Below, piece by piece: positions 48,309 to 61,517 of a DNA stretch of 64,000 bases. Where the stretch lies: positions 1,008,144 through 1,072,143 of the forward strand of contig NC_031480.1 in the NCBI RefSeq assembly GCF_000006565.2, in the 5' to 3' direction. Below the pieces are notes generated by a model. The model was not told the origin of the DNA and made no database searches. It was given only the letters and a program-made list of their open reading frames with translations. The stretch comes from Toxoplasma gondii ME49 (taxonomy: Eukaryota > Apicomplexa > Conoidasida > Eucoccidiorida > Sarcocystidae). Made by a program: the position numbers and the translations under genes. The first letter of the stretch is position 1; each line of letters starts with the position of its first letter.

Positions 48309-51300
48309 CTAGACGCTGGGCTCTGAGTCTTCAAGAAGTCTACGCGCTCGTCTCCAGAGCTCCGCCTTTAGTGCTTTCATTTCTCTGCATTCTTGCTGGT
48401 GGCGCCGCTGCTGCCGCCAGTTTCTGAAGAATCTTCTTGAAAGCAAATACTCATAATGCTTCGTAGCCTGAAGATGTGGCAAAACAGAAGCCGCGTCGCA
48501 GCATTAAGGCCTGCCAGGGACGCAAATCATGAAGCAATTAATTCCTTATGTACACACGGTAAGTAATGAGTTTAAAGAATAGTATGCCATAAGAGGCGAA
48601 CAGGACAACAACCTGAGTCCAGTGGTTGCCACGTTCGGGTCAAACCTCCGGGATTCAGACAACCCGCCGGACGTTTCGAGATACTCACCGGTTCGTACTG
48701 GGCCTTCGCAAAAAGCACCACGTTTTCCGTGAACGCCAGAAAGGCACGACGACAGCGAGAAACTCGAATTTTTTGCAAAATCTGGATTGCACGGATGCAA
48801 GGGGCGACAGAGCCGAGTGAAGCTCGTGACGAGAGGAGTCGTTTTTAATTGTGAAACGCCCTTTACGAAAACAATTACTTACTGCTGCACGCGCGCGGCA
48901 AAAGTAAAAACTGGGACAGCTGACTGCGATTACACGTCGACTTCGTGGGCATACGAATCTTCACAGTTCAACCATCCCCTGTTCATTCTGTGCGCAGTCT
49001 ACGTATCTGACAGAAACCTGTTGCCAGCGACGATTGGACGCCGCTCTCCCATGACCCAGTTTACAGTTTCTGATTATAACATGGCAGATGCTCGAGCCTA
49101 CGCAACGAGACACACTGCGCTCATATTTCCTCCATCCATGCTCAAAAAGTAGCACAGAGTATCATTTACTTCTCTGACGAGCAAGTATGGAATATTTACG
49201 AGAACGAAGCCTTCAGCTCCGTGTGTTGTCACTGTTTTTTCACAGCGAAACTGACTCGGTCATAGATGCGTCTCGAGTAAACCAGGCCGCTACTATTGAT
49301 TCTGAGAATTCCAGAGCAGCACAGTTGCCCTGCTGAATTTAACATTCATTCTGAAGCCATTACCTCCTGACTGCGTTCCCTTTCAGCCACTGTGTTCGAC
49401 GCCCAATCACAAAAGGCCAGAGCCTTCAGTGCGTGTGACCTTTTGCGTATCCACTGTCGCGCAAGATCGTCTCGTGCGAGTGAAACCGCCACGTCCATGC
49501 ACCGGCGCCTTACTACTGTAAGCCTACAAACAGAGGAGGCTCAGAGCCAAAGACTTTTTCAAACATGTGAAGAATCATGTTTCAGACTAAATTAGCGATA
49601 GCCGGCTTGGTAAGGGACGATGAGGGCAACTTTATTCCATTTCAGAGATGAGTATTTCGGGGCGCAATCCAGTTGGTTCTTAACATTACGCAGTCTGTCA
49701 AGCGCTAATACAGGGAAGTGCGAAGATCTACGCGCCGTACGGCTGCTGGCACAGGCCACTTTTATAGCGTTTGCAACGCTTTTCTTACCTCCAGCACTTG
49801 ATTGTGCGACGGGCCAGGAACCCCGAAAGGATACTTTTTGCTTCGTTCACTGTCACACGTGTTGCCTCTTTTGCAATGCAGAGAGCCTCTAATGCAGCAC
49901 CTGTCAAACGTCTTTTTCTGTAGGTGAGTGCCCGGGTACGCAGTTGCTGCTGCTGTCTGCGCGCCTCCGCACTAGCAGCCGCGTCTTCTTGCTGTCGTTG
50001 CTTTTCACGTTCCTGTTGCTCTTGAAGGAGGACTCTCTTCGCTTTCCTAAGCAAACATACTCGATCGAATTTGCACTGAATCTGGACTGAGCTTCGAAAG
50101 AAATTTATATTCGACGTGGTCCAGCTTTCTTGCACACCATAAGCGGAAGTTAAGTGGTAGTGCCTCGTCTGCTGGGCTGACCAACGCGAACCTTCCCTTC
50201 ATCAAAATGGTGCGGCTATAGAAGTAGAGAACAGAGCGCCGCACTGGAGTCAAAGCGGCTCCAAATCTGTCGTACGTCTGCATAGTCACCATCATCATGA
50301 CGCAACCAGTGGACGCATCTGCTGCATCACAACGAATTTTGAGGGTAGGCTCATTTCACTGGCGGTGGTCCCCTATACCGTAAATAAGATGTTCTGAACC
50401 GACATACAATCACCTGAAATCCGTCTCGACGGCGATGGATCAATTTCTCTCCGCTCAGCCGAGATGCACTCATAAAACGTATGTGCGTACTAACTTTTCC
50501 AGCTCTTTGTGCCGAGCGAGCGCCTCCGCCTTCCTACAGAGAATGGTCACACTCAAGCCTAGTTCAGCAGCAGAGCTAGTATTGCGGGAACTCGGGCAGC
50601 AGCACCTGGAGCGGTCGTGTCTCTTTCGCGCAACGTGCAATGGAGGCAAAATGTAGTCTGCGTTAGGTTGCGGGTGCAATCCTGTCTTTCCTGTTGCTGC
50701 GGAGCCACGCGGTAATATTCGCAGCCTCGCATAAACTGCAGAGTCCCCCGTAAGACCGATTGAGTGGATACGGATTTCAAGCCATACGCGAACTTTGTTT
50801 AGTTCACCCCATCTTCCCCTCCCCTTAATCTACGTCGTTGTACAACCCCTTCTCTAGAGTCTTCGTCCTACCTGAGCTTTAGCTGTGCCAGTCGCTGCCT
50901 CCTTTCTTCTGCCCTTGCTTGCATTCGAACTACAAACATATAAGAGTGCGTAGGTTTTCTTGTCGATTCCCTGAGCTCTGGCAGCTGTGATCTTTTGGGG
51001 CTGCCGGACACCAAACCTGTGGCAGGGTTCCGCGACACTATACGGTCCAGAAAACGCGGACTGTAGAAATTGATCATCGCTTGTTTGCTACTCAGGCTGG
51101 TTTCGGGCTTTCGCTGGCCAGAACGGCGTCCTGCGACCGGATAGACGAGGTGCTTTTCCCCGGCGTTTGATCGAGCGGAAAGTGCTTCCGCGGATGCAGC
51201 TGAGCAGGTACTCGCGTCGAACGACCCAGGCTTGAGCCTTAGCATGAGGTGCCCGGATGACATTTTGGGACGGTACACGCTCCGTCGGGCCCCCTCACTA

Positions 51301-54300
51301 CACAACATTGCATGGATATTTTGACCTCTGGACCGCGGCGGGATGTCTTCCAGACGCTCCCCAAGGTGAGGCTCTCCAAAGGTCTCTGATGAGTGGTTTC
51401 GCGAGCCTGTTTCACAGCCGAAGACTTTAAGAGAGCACAACAAGGCAGTGTTGTTCACCCACGGATGGTACACCATCGGCTGTGCTTGCGTCGCCGACGT
51501 CCGTCTCTCGGCTTCGCTTTCCGCTGTCCGGCTGTGTGTCGGAAGTGTGGCAATCGTCGTGACACCTGTGGCGAGATCCCGTTTTCCGGTTGTACATTGC
51601 TCTTCAAACGCGCAAACGGTGACGGCAGGCACGGGAGGTCTGCTGGCTGGCCCGTTCGTGTCACGTTGCACTGGCCTGTCATTATATTGACAGACCGCAG
51701 GCTGTGCGTTTGACATGATGTCTAGTACACACAGCTTCCTCGCAATGGTAGTGTCCGTTAATATATTCTGTTCCAACAGGGATGCTGATTCTGCATCCTC
51801 TCGAGAAGATCCCTCTATTGAAGGCGTTTCAGAGTCATGCGAAACAGATGAAGGAATGCAACACAAGGCAGCGCTCTGTCGCGCAGCTGAGAGAAGAGCC
51901 TTCCTCGTTATTTCTACCGTTGCCCTGAGTTCAGTTTTCTGCTGGTCAGGCACTGGCTGATCAACCGATGCTGTTTGAGGGGAAGGCTCCCTCGGCACTG
52001 TGATCTGAATGTGAGGTGCCACAGGAGCTCGCGGTGAGGTATGCTTGCCTGTTGGAGATATCGGAAGTCTACCTGCAGCTGGTCTCAACTCTCGATGGGT
52101 CTCATGCGTTGGGGATTTGCTGACACTAGCAGAGCAATTCTTTGAGGCATTCGGACAGCATCTGTGGTCAGTGCAAGGCGCGCACAGTGTTGGGAGGGAG
52201 CTCAGTTTGTCACAAGGAGGGGAAAGCGAGAAAAGTGTTGCCGACTGCTGTAGGTGACTTGGTTTCGATTCAGCGGCTACATGTATCTGGCAGGAGATAG
52301 GGAGCTGAGACAAAGACTCAAGGGACTCCGAACGTCCTGCAAATGATTCTTGTTGTGTCTGAGCGGCGCAAGGAGGGCACAAAATTGAATCGAACGAATT
52401 GGCGAAGTTGTGGGCTCGTCCACATGGCTGAGAGAAAGGTGTGGTCATGGAGGCAGACTGTGCCTTTTCTGGAGTTTCGCCAATCTCATGTCTTTGAAGC
52501 ACTTTCCCCTCTCTTCCCGGCGTTGCCTTTTCTTCCGTCTTTGGCATCTTGTGAACACAACTTTTTCCAGAATGGACAGGTTTACGCGTTGCATAGGCCG
52601 ACGAACAAGGCGAATTATCGAAAGGCCTCTTTGGCGCAGAGAAGCCAGTTCTTAGTAACTCAAGGGCCACTGGTTGGGTACGTTCATTCATGAACTCGTG
52701 CGGCGACAGAGACGTGTTGTGACGGAGTTGCGCAAGAGCTCTGGCGCAGAAAAGCTCATCTTCCAAAATCGACAGGAAAGATGCTGCTGAACTCCTCGAG
52801 TCTGAGCGAAGTCCACCGCCCTCAGTTTGAAACTGTCCTGAACTGGACATCTTGCATTCGGCAATCTTCCCTGCTGCGGTGATGGAGGCATTTTCCCAGC
52901 TGGAGTCGAGGGTGCAAGAATCATCGGCAACTCCAGGTGTGGAGGAATCCGGGAACGGAGTAGACGAGCTTCCCGGCGGCAGATAACGGCGGAAGGGCTT
53001 GCCCTCCATAGGGGAAGCCTCTGCAGGGGACTGTCCCGACGGCCCTAAAAGCTGACTGTCAGACTGAGGGATACTGCGGGTTTCCGGAAGCGAAAAAGAC
53101 GAATTCTGTTTCTGGTAGTAAAGCGACGAAGAAGCCTTGGTCAGGGGCGGCTTCATTACTACAGAGGAGACAGCGGCACAGCAACATGCGACTGCTGTGT
53201 CGAGCTCAGGCTTCGACAGAGACCCCTGGGGGATGCACGCACCATCATAAGAGGCTGCGTCAGCAGTTGTACGGGAGGGTTCCTTGGAGCAAGGCAGTGG
53301 CCGCCAAAGGGAATCTTCCGCGTTGTGAAGCTGCATCGCGTGAGGAGGTTGACAACGAATGTTACTCTTCTTCGTACTGTCCGATTTGGAGGCCGGCTTG
53401 TGGGAATCTCCACATCCGGTAAACGTCAGATGAATAGATTGCTTCTTTTTTGTATCATGTGATGCACCGGACTCTTCAAGACGGTCGCAGGGAATGCATG
53501 CCGAACCGGCCGACGAGTCTTCAAGAAGAGAATCGGCTGCGGCATCGGCATCTCGTACTGCGGCGTGTGCTTGTGCCAACACAGCGCCGACTTCCACCAG
53601 GACAGTTGTAGTTACGGCAGACGGAGCAGGTCGGTATGGCGATTGCTCGCCGGAACGCTTGCCTTTTTCATGCGCAGCGCATTCGCAGATGCCCCGAGGT
53701 GACACTTGAAGTGATCCTTCTTCCACTGTCCCTTCATTCTTATCCAGTGCCTTGTCCTTCTGCGGGCGCGATGGTGTCGACGAAGAGCGTACAGCTAGTT
53801 GGTCATACACCGGTGACCCTTCGTCCACCGTACAGTCATGAGGAGATTCGAAACCAGTCACTGTCACTTTACCAGTATCTGTTGATACGTTGAGATATGC
53901 CTGCTTGAAAGGGCCCTCATATCCAACACTTCTGAGCGAACGCGTACTCGATGTGGCTTCAGTTTCACGTTCTAACGTGAGAGTACGAATCACGGGGGCT
54001 GAGAGTGACGTCTTCATGCGCTTGTTCGCTGCTTGTTCAAGCGATAACCATTTGCAGACAGTACTCGATGCGCATGGAGACGCGCTGGTGAGTTGATCTG
54101 GTCTGCCATCAGACGGCTCATAAGGCGACGTGAACGCATGTTGAATGTTACGGATATCTGTACCGTTCATACTGTCCAGAACGCCAGCCAATGTAGGCTG
54201 ACCGTCGCACCGGTATGCCGCGTCGGACTCTTTATGCAAATGCTGTTGCTCGTTTTCCTCTAGAACCGGATGCTGGGGTGAGATTCTTACAGAACACTCT

Positions 54301-57300
54301 GACACGGAAGGTGCGGCAGATACTTCAGGGGTGTTGTTCTTCGGTACACTGCAACTGCCCAAAATTGCCCCATCGCCTGCGTCCTTGGGAACAGCACTTG
54401 ACTCGGACATCTGTGGCGTGACTCCATCCTCACAGAAGGCTAATCGAAGTGGCATTGACGCTTCGGCAGAGGCGAGAGTAGCAGCTGAAAGCTCGGAGGT
54501 GATACAGTCAACCGCCCAAGAAGACACTATTTCCAGAGAGGCAGGCACCAAAGGATGGAGCAGTGGCGAGGGTGGAGAAGTTGGCGCAGAGGTCAGAGTG
54601 ATGGATCGCCGCCCTTCATTCGTTTCCTGGAGGACAGTTTCAGTATTTCTTGCTGCAGGGCTCACGGCTACGCAGTTACTCTGAGAAACGGTTTCCAAGG
54701 AGTGAAAAGAAGCAGAGACGGCCGTGCTTTCTCCTGAGAAGTAACGATTGGTAAATTGAGCCGAAGAAGACGGTGGCAACGCAGACAAATACATTTCAGA
54801 TTCTGAAGAATTTTCCGACAAGCGGTTACACGTTGCACCTGATGGAGCAAAGTCAGGCTTTGGTTGTACCCGTGTCTGACGTGCAGGATCTATTCCATCT
54901 CCATCAGAGCCGATGTTGCACGAGGCTCCTGGTTCGCGTGCTTCACCGTCTGCAGTATCCAGAACCACCTGTGAAGACCGTATCATGCGGCATGTTGCGT
55001 TGCCGTTTGATTCTGCGTTACACCGCTTTGTGAATATGTGGTGGGGAGGACTCGTTGACATGCATGGAGAGACAGAAGACGGCCGTCCTAGACGATGTGA
55101 GAAACAAACCAAATCGCTCGAGTCAGGAATCGCGGGTGGGGTCGCCGCCAGATTTGGAGGAGACTCTACACTTGTGTCTTTCCCCTCCATAGGAGCGGGA
55201 ACTGGCAGAGAGGTAGGCGGAGCCTGTGCACTATGTGGATGACCAGGAGAAACACGAACCGGCGAAGACGGGGCGACGTTATCACCGAGGATCTGCCGAA
55301 GACGCTGCCGCGGATCCTGAGTGGCCTGTTTGATGAGCATCTCTTGACGTTGATGGCGAAGCTGGTACAGAGGAACAAGGAGACATCTAGTTGGATAACA
55401 TATCAGGAATCTTCCGTGTAAGGCAAATAGCGGATGCGTAACGCAAGGGAGAACCTTACGCTTAATCTGAAACAGACGAGTTAGGATTCTGAACTGGTGG
55501 ATTTTTATTGGCTGTCGATCCCTTACCAGTTCGAGCTTTTTCCTTTGACAAAACGAAATGAACTCTCGTCCAAATTCAAGCAGTTTGCGTCGCAGAATCT
55601 GCATGCCACATACATACCACGTAATGCGTCCCACGTTGACAGTTGTAGGCTGGAGGTCTGCTACAAGCACGGCCTTAGAGCCCAGAGAGTGATCAGGTCC
55701 GATGTTCAGGCGGGCCAACAGAAGAAGGTGAAGGTGTATGGCAAACTTGAAGGCTTGTGAGCATGTTTTCGTATTGCCCACAATGGCCGACGTCACCGGG
55801 GTCTGGATCTGACTTTTGGCAGACATTATTTGTGAAGCAGTGACCTCATCGAAGAACAATTATGAACGTAGCTCACTCGTGCAATCCAGCGGCCCAGTAC
55901 GCGGCAGGCTGCAGCCTTCATCTCCCCAATCACCATGGTGTTTCCTTCTGTTGACGCATATGTTCTACTTGGCTTCCCGGTAGTGTTCCTGATCTTCGTT
56001 TTCACCGATTGTTCCGTCTCTACTACCGCTTCAGTAGTACATTGTTGACCTTCAGCGACCTTGTGAAGTGGTGGTGGCTCCCTTGGTCGCCCTCCTGCAA
56101 CAACTCGAGTGCTCGACGCGTTCGAGTTGGTGAATCCGACTCGTGGTTGACCCCTTTTGGTGGGTGCGTGTTCAACATCCTGTGACAGTTGGATGCAGTT
56201 TCTCTCATGCGGCATCTCCGCTGCAGACACTCGAGGCGGGCGCTGTTGTGCTCTGGCTGAAGGTTTCGAAGACTCCGGCAAAGTTGGTAAAGACTGAGAA
56301 TGAGGTGAAGGTGCTTCGGTTTGAAGGGGAAGATCTTGGCTGCGATGAAGTGATCCGGTTCCTACAATTCTACTGACAGCACGGGTAGTTGCGTGTATTA
56401 TTGGCTGGAGTAGTGTATCTTTGTTGATCGTTTCGGTCTGCCTCTGATACCTAGCGGCATGCGACTGCTTTTGTCGAAGGGCTGAAATGTCGGAAGCAGA
56501 CAATCGTGCGAGAAAGGAAGAAATAATTCCACACGTATTTCACAGGCCCATTTACGGATCCTATGAACTGTGAAGAAAAAGCATCAGGTTTGGGGCACCA
56601 CTAAGACAAAGTGAAGTCACGGCTCCGAGGTTGACGCACTATCTTCACCTTGGCTCCGTTTGGTCCGCGTCAGCCGGTAGTTTGTGCATGAGGTGTCAAC
56701 AATGGCTACTGCCATCAAGAGACACCGATAACAGTCCTAAGCACAGCTATACCATCAGTAACTCGGCTGCCACATTATGTTGCGTGCAACGTAGGCCTCG
56801 ATCTGGCCAAATATTCATCGGTCTGTTGCTTCATCAAGCCGCTCACTGTTGAGGATTTCCAGTACTCTTACCAGAGGTACGCGTGGTGCGGGGTCGCTGC
56901 AGGGACCACGGACGGTTCGGCCGTGGCAGCTGTCGTGAGCTGTCTGTCGACGTATGGTCTGGACGTTTTTCAGCGCCATTCTGACTTGTCGGTCCTTGTA
57001 CATGTATGCGAGTAGTTATCAGATAACGCGTGTTCTGCTTGATTTCTGTACACGCCACGGAGGGCTGCTGGCATAATCTGGTACACTGGCCACGTTTGCG
57101 GCCTAATAACTCTTCACGGGGACAGGCTATCCCCGAAATTGAACCGAATTTTGGCTGCTCCTCGCCATTACTGCAGCCGGCGGAAGCATCAGGAAAAGCT
57201 GGAATACACTTGTGATTATCATTGCTTGGAGGTCGGGTTGCTCTGCGAGATGAACCTTCGCGAGTCATACTCTGGTTCCGCGACGCAAATTGGCCAAGGT

Positions 57301-58969
57301 TTGCCCGTCTTGGCACTCCTTTCCCAACAATTGTACCGCTTTCAGAGGCTTCACAGGATCCAGTGGAAGTTGGATCGAAGCAAGAGGTACGAAGGTGGAC
57401 GGGTAGGTCGAGTCCGACGCTAGGGGACAGTGGCGAGACAGTCTGTTGCTTAAAACGAAGTGCGTGCTGGGGAGGAGCTGAATTAGCCGTCGCTGAGGCT
57501 CCTTTCCTACCTCGGCGTAGCCTCTCTTTCAGAGGCCCAAATGGTGATTCAAACAAAATTGCGGATCTTAGTACATCGCCCACTCCGGAGGTTGACGACC
57601 GGCTTCTGGATGCGCTAGTTTTTGTGGCGCTAAGACGGGCTCCTCTTTCTGTGAAGCGCGTGTCACTTTTTCCGCGAGTCCCGAGAACGGCGGCGCGAAT
57701 GCCCGCTGCAATGTCCTCTGTCTTATCGAAGCTGGAAAGCAAGCTGTGAACGACGCCAATTTGCTTTCCTGAATGGGTTGTTGGCTCTAAATTTCGCACA
57801 CCAAAGACAGAAGATGTCGCTTTATTCCACTTTCCACCTTGTTCCCTGCCCCTCATTCTTGCCAAAGAACGAGGCGATTTGTTCACCCTATTACGCTATT
57901 GTGGCGTGTTAACCTGCCTCTCAGAGCAGCCCACAGCGGACGACAAGCGTCGTTGTTCAGGAAACTCCCGGCGACAGCGAGGTGTGGGGCTCAAAGAAAA
58001 CTCACCTCCGTCTGAATCCATGACTGGAGACTGCAACGGTTTCCGAAGACTCGGCGATTTTACAAATAGTGGGCCCGAGTCTGCAGACAAACCATCCATC
58101 GGGTCGACATTGTCTATTTTTACATGGTGTTCTACTCGGACAGAATCGGAGTCTCATGCTGAGCTGCGTTTCGTTTTAGGAATTAGTCACATCCAGTCAC
58201 AAAACGGCACGATGGCGGTTCCGCGTGGCTCGACACCTCTGGTCCAGCGACCCTTTCCTCACCTCGCAAGTATTTTCCTAGCAAGTACTTTGCGTCGAAC
58301 AGAGTAGGGGAGTTTGGAGATGATCGTCCGTCAGGAGTTACAGTAATTCTCATGGAGCAGCCTTCGTGATCCGGAGTAACCGATGACTCCGTGGACGACT
58401 CGGCTGAGGAAGCTACCAGACGAAGCCGCAAGTTTTAGATTGCCACATATATTGATGGGATATTTGCAGTTAGTGCCGTCGATGTACGCTACGAGAGAAG
58501 CAAATCTGCTGCGTCCACGCTCGATGCCGCTGCTCGCCCACCCCATGTCTGGTCTATGCTTGCCTGTGTACGTTGGTATAGCTTGCTGCTCAGAGCTGAT
58601 CCACAGGAAAAGTTTCACAGGATGCACGACCCTGTCAGTTGCACCGCGCAACATGTGGTAACGATTGTTCTTTTTCACAATCGTTCTCGGTTTCAAAGGA
58701 CGTCCATCGTGCGTTTTTTCCTTACTGAACGGACTGTCGAGCCACGACGCCTTTAGCATGCTCCATCTTTTCTGTGCCTGTTTTCCCCTTTGCCAGCTTC
58801 TGTGTACACCTCCTACTTCAGCCAGTGATGAACCCGCTTCTGGTCTGTATGCTGCAAGTAGGTCAAATTGAGGAACGGCCACCGGGCTACCAGATCCGGC
58901 GGACACACACCTAGTCGTCACAGGGCTTGTGCAGGCGTCATCGACGAACGTGAGGCTGGGAGTTAGCAT
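48309..58969 (-). CDS. Very large, mostly disordered protein with Sfi1/CCDC191-like Trp-spaced helical C-terminus
   Basis: Proposed - strand exons from the 3' end: 48309-48467, 48689-48781, 49364-49512, 49690-49742, 49789-50046, 50495-50533, 50872-55361, 55455-55493, 55527-55598, 55877-56481, 56871 to ~57850, 58006-58152, 58263 to ~58410, and ~58535 to 58969. Most phases agree; the 57.85 and 58.4-58.5 kb junctions are uncertain. Total is about 2,550 residues. The 4.5-kb exon encodes ~1,500 residues rich in Ser, Pro, Thr, Cys and Gln with no fold I recognise. The last ~200 residues are helical and contain spaced aromatic/Arg pairs: KCWR, RQWIRKR, FCDWAS, HYEYLLSRRFFRNWRQ. The last resembles the centrin-binding Sfi1 repeat and CCDC191-type units (Ala..His-Tyr...Leu..Arg..Phe..Trp-Arg). 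A second helical patch surrounds 55.45-55.9 kb (GRWIAR, KLLEFGREFISF). A centrosomal, basal-body or conoid-associated scaffold is an inference. The ATG at 58969 is the best candidate start, but upstream exons are possible. Confidence 0.65.
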
Positions 58970-61134
58970 TTTTGGGGAGGTGCAGGGGACATCAAAATAC
59001 TGATGACAAATGCAGAGGGGCCGTAGAGCTGAGTCGGCGAGACACTGGATCTCTTGAATTCGTCCAATATGTGTTTTTGGGAGCAACTAGCTCGATCGTA
59101 ACAGCGTAGGGCGACGGCTGCAGGTTTGCCTGCACTCTCCTTTTATTGTTGCTTTCGCATTTCCTAGACAGATCATTTTTGTGCTAATGTTCAGTAAATA
59201 ATCATCTACTCTTAGGTGCTACGCAGGCCAGACAGGCGTAATTCGGTTAACACTGAATCGCTGATTTTTTCGCAGCTGCTTGGATCGACATATGTGATGC
59301 GTCACATCCTTTTGCCTTGCCCAACACTGAACTCTTCGAGGACTAAGTTAAAACGACACCGAAAGAGAAATGAGGTAACTTTTTCGTTCGGGGGGAAATG
59401 TGGAGGTAGAGCGAACATAAACAGCAACTGATTCTTGCACACCTGTGCGCCGATGTTCCAGTTTGAGAGTTTACACCAGTGAAAACGCATTATCTGCTTG
59501 TGTCGAAATCCCCTTCCATTTCTTCGGTGTGTTGGGATACCTCGAAAACCGGACATGTATACGGCCCGGAGATGCTTAACCGGGGATGTTAGAACTGTTC
59601 TAACACCTCTGTCCATACTCGCAATGTTGGCATGCTACCCCGAGGCAGAAATCTGTAGCCAGTGTCCGTCCTTGAGGTGTACGGGAGCCACCATTGTTTG
59701 CTCCGAAACAAGCAGATCAATGAAATCGGGCTTTCCGATTGTAGTTTTTCCCCTCTCACATTTGTGTAAGACCGTGGAAGTTCAGTTTAGGGCAAGTTGC
59801 ACTGAAGACCACTTGCTTCCTTGGGCGGTGAAGACACACTACACAACATTGAGCGGTGGACGGTTATAATGATACAGCGATTGTTTCGTCTTGTGCTGCA
59901 TGGTGACTGTTTTACTGTGGCTGTGTCTCGACGGGCCCGCGAAGGCAATGACGGTACACAGGAGGACGCCGGACTCGAATTCGTTGCTGTTTGGCTTGAG
60001 GAACCACGATGTTCTGACACTGCGACCTCCGCTCAACCACAAACATTCAGATGTGACACAAACTGTTTTCCATTAATGGTGTTCGTCGTAGCATGCGTAT
60101 TCGTGTTGCGGTCGATTTCTACTACAGTTCCTCCAAGCAGTACGCGGTGCGGGGCATGCACACGAACACACCCCGATTGGGGCTGCTTTGTTGTTTCCGG
60201 TGCCCTCTGATCTGAGCACACCGACACACTACTTGCTTTTTGCCATCAACTTAACTCTGCCCTGTTCACAGCCAGGACATCAAGAATTCTCTCAGGGACG
60301 GACGACTCGGAGAATTCCTAAATCGCAGACACTGTGACTGAACGCACCTCCCGTCCTCATGTAGAGCACTGCGTTTCCGAGGCATGGACAGAAAAGACTC
60401 TGCGTGGAGGGCTTTTGCGAAAAGAAAAATGACTCATACTATCCGACTCTCTATCGTTCGAAATCAAGCAGTAAAAGATCATCTGGGACACGGAAATCCG
60501 GTGCCCCAAATTACTTTGCAATCCAGTAGGGCAAACTTGCGCTCAAAGCGCGGAGGATTGCAGATCTCTCGAAAGCGACTCCAAAGTTTCGTTTCAGGTG
60601 ATGACTCTGCCTTCGTTCTGTTTGTACCATGTCAGTTCATCGAGAATCAATGTGCTCAGTGCCAGTAGGCAGAGCATTCCGTCTTGCCGCAGGTTAAAAA
60701 GATCTTAAAAACCACACAGTGTGCGCTTGAACGACCATGCACAAATTACGTTACGTGCTTGCCTGAATCAAGTTTCTGTATTCGCAAAACAACAAAAAAT
60801 TGATCACCAAATGTTTTTATGGTTGCTCTCCAGCAGAACCACTCCACTTTGCTCCGTAAGACACCTACAAGCATGTTGGATTCCGGCACCCTACGGCCTT
60901 AAGGTTATCCTATATCGGCTATGTTCTTGGCATGCTATAGGATGACTGGAATTAGTCAAGCGGCTTGATCATATCAGCCGTTCGGCGTACAAATGAATTG
61001 TCGAGACGTTCCTGTACCTAGGGGTTGACTTCTGGTGTTCTGAGCCTCTTTCTGAAGAAGTAGCGATAAAAAATATTGTAGAGCCCCCTTCCATCGGAGT
61101 CGCAGGCCAGTCACCGGACAAAGCAAACACTCAC
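58970..61134. other. 2.2-kb region without a supported gene
   Basis: Either the promoter and leader of the large disordered-protein gene or a long first intron of it, if the exon at 61135-61333 belongs to that gene. Several frames of 60-130 codons are open on both strands, but none has family likeness or convincing paired splice sites. Confidence 0.45.
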
Positions 61135-61333
61135 TGCTTCCAGCACTTCTCGTGAACTCTCTTCGTAGTCGCGCTTCACTCGCCTCCAAACTTTCGGCTA
61201 CAATATTAGGACGCCCAAAGCACTCTGGTGGAGCAGCCTCGGCTTTCGCTCGTAGTTCCATAACGAGATACAAGAGAAATGAACTGCCTCGATGGGAAAG
61301 AGAGAAACTGAGCTTGGCAGCAGAGCTGGCCAT
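61135..61333 (-). CDS. Possible orphan first exon (66 codons, donor at 61134)
   Basis: On the - strand an ATG at 61333, preceded by an in-frame stop a few codons upstream, opens 66 codons. They end at a strong donor (GCA|gtgagtg) in phase 1. The encoded segment has a short Leu/Ser hydrophobic patch and then a charged helix (ELRAKAEAAP, EASEARLRREF). It begins about 185 bases after the ankyrin gene stop, so it most likely starts a separate transcript, either the large protein gene at 48-59 kb or a small gene whose other exons I cannot find. It could also be non-coding. Confidence 0.35.
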
Positions 61334-61517
61334 GACGCTGCTCCAACGTCTTCACCACACTTGGCAGAAACACTATCTCAGCGTTTTTGAACAAACAACA
61401 CTCTTGCGTCGTTGCACAGATTACCAAACTCGTTTCCTAGTAAGTGCATCGCGGTGGCAGGAACTACGCTTAGCCCCGAAATCACAGAAATGGAGGCCCT
61501 CAGCAGGTCGGTTCCCA

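Noticed and set aside
50868..55859. Treating the 1,663-codon - strand frame as one uninterrupted coding exon from its first codon
   Set aside because: The first ~165 codons include clear introns with helical mini-exons at 55455-55493 and 55527-55598; a strong acceptor at 55362 begins the real large exon.
60384..60668. 94-codon + strand ATG frame
   Set aside because: No motif, no splice support and opposite in strand to all neighbouring genes; probably chance.
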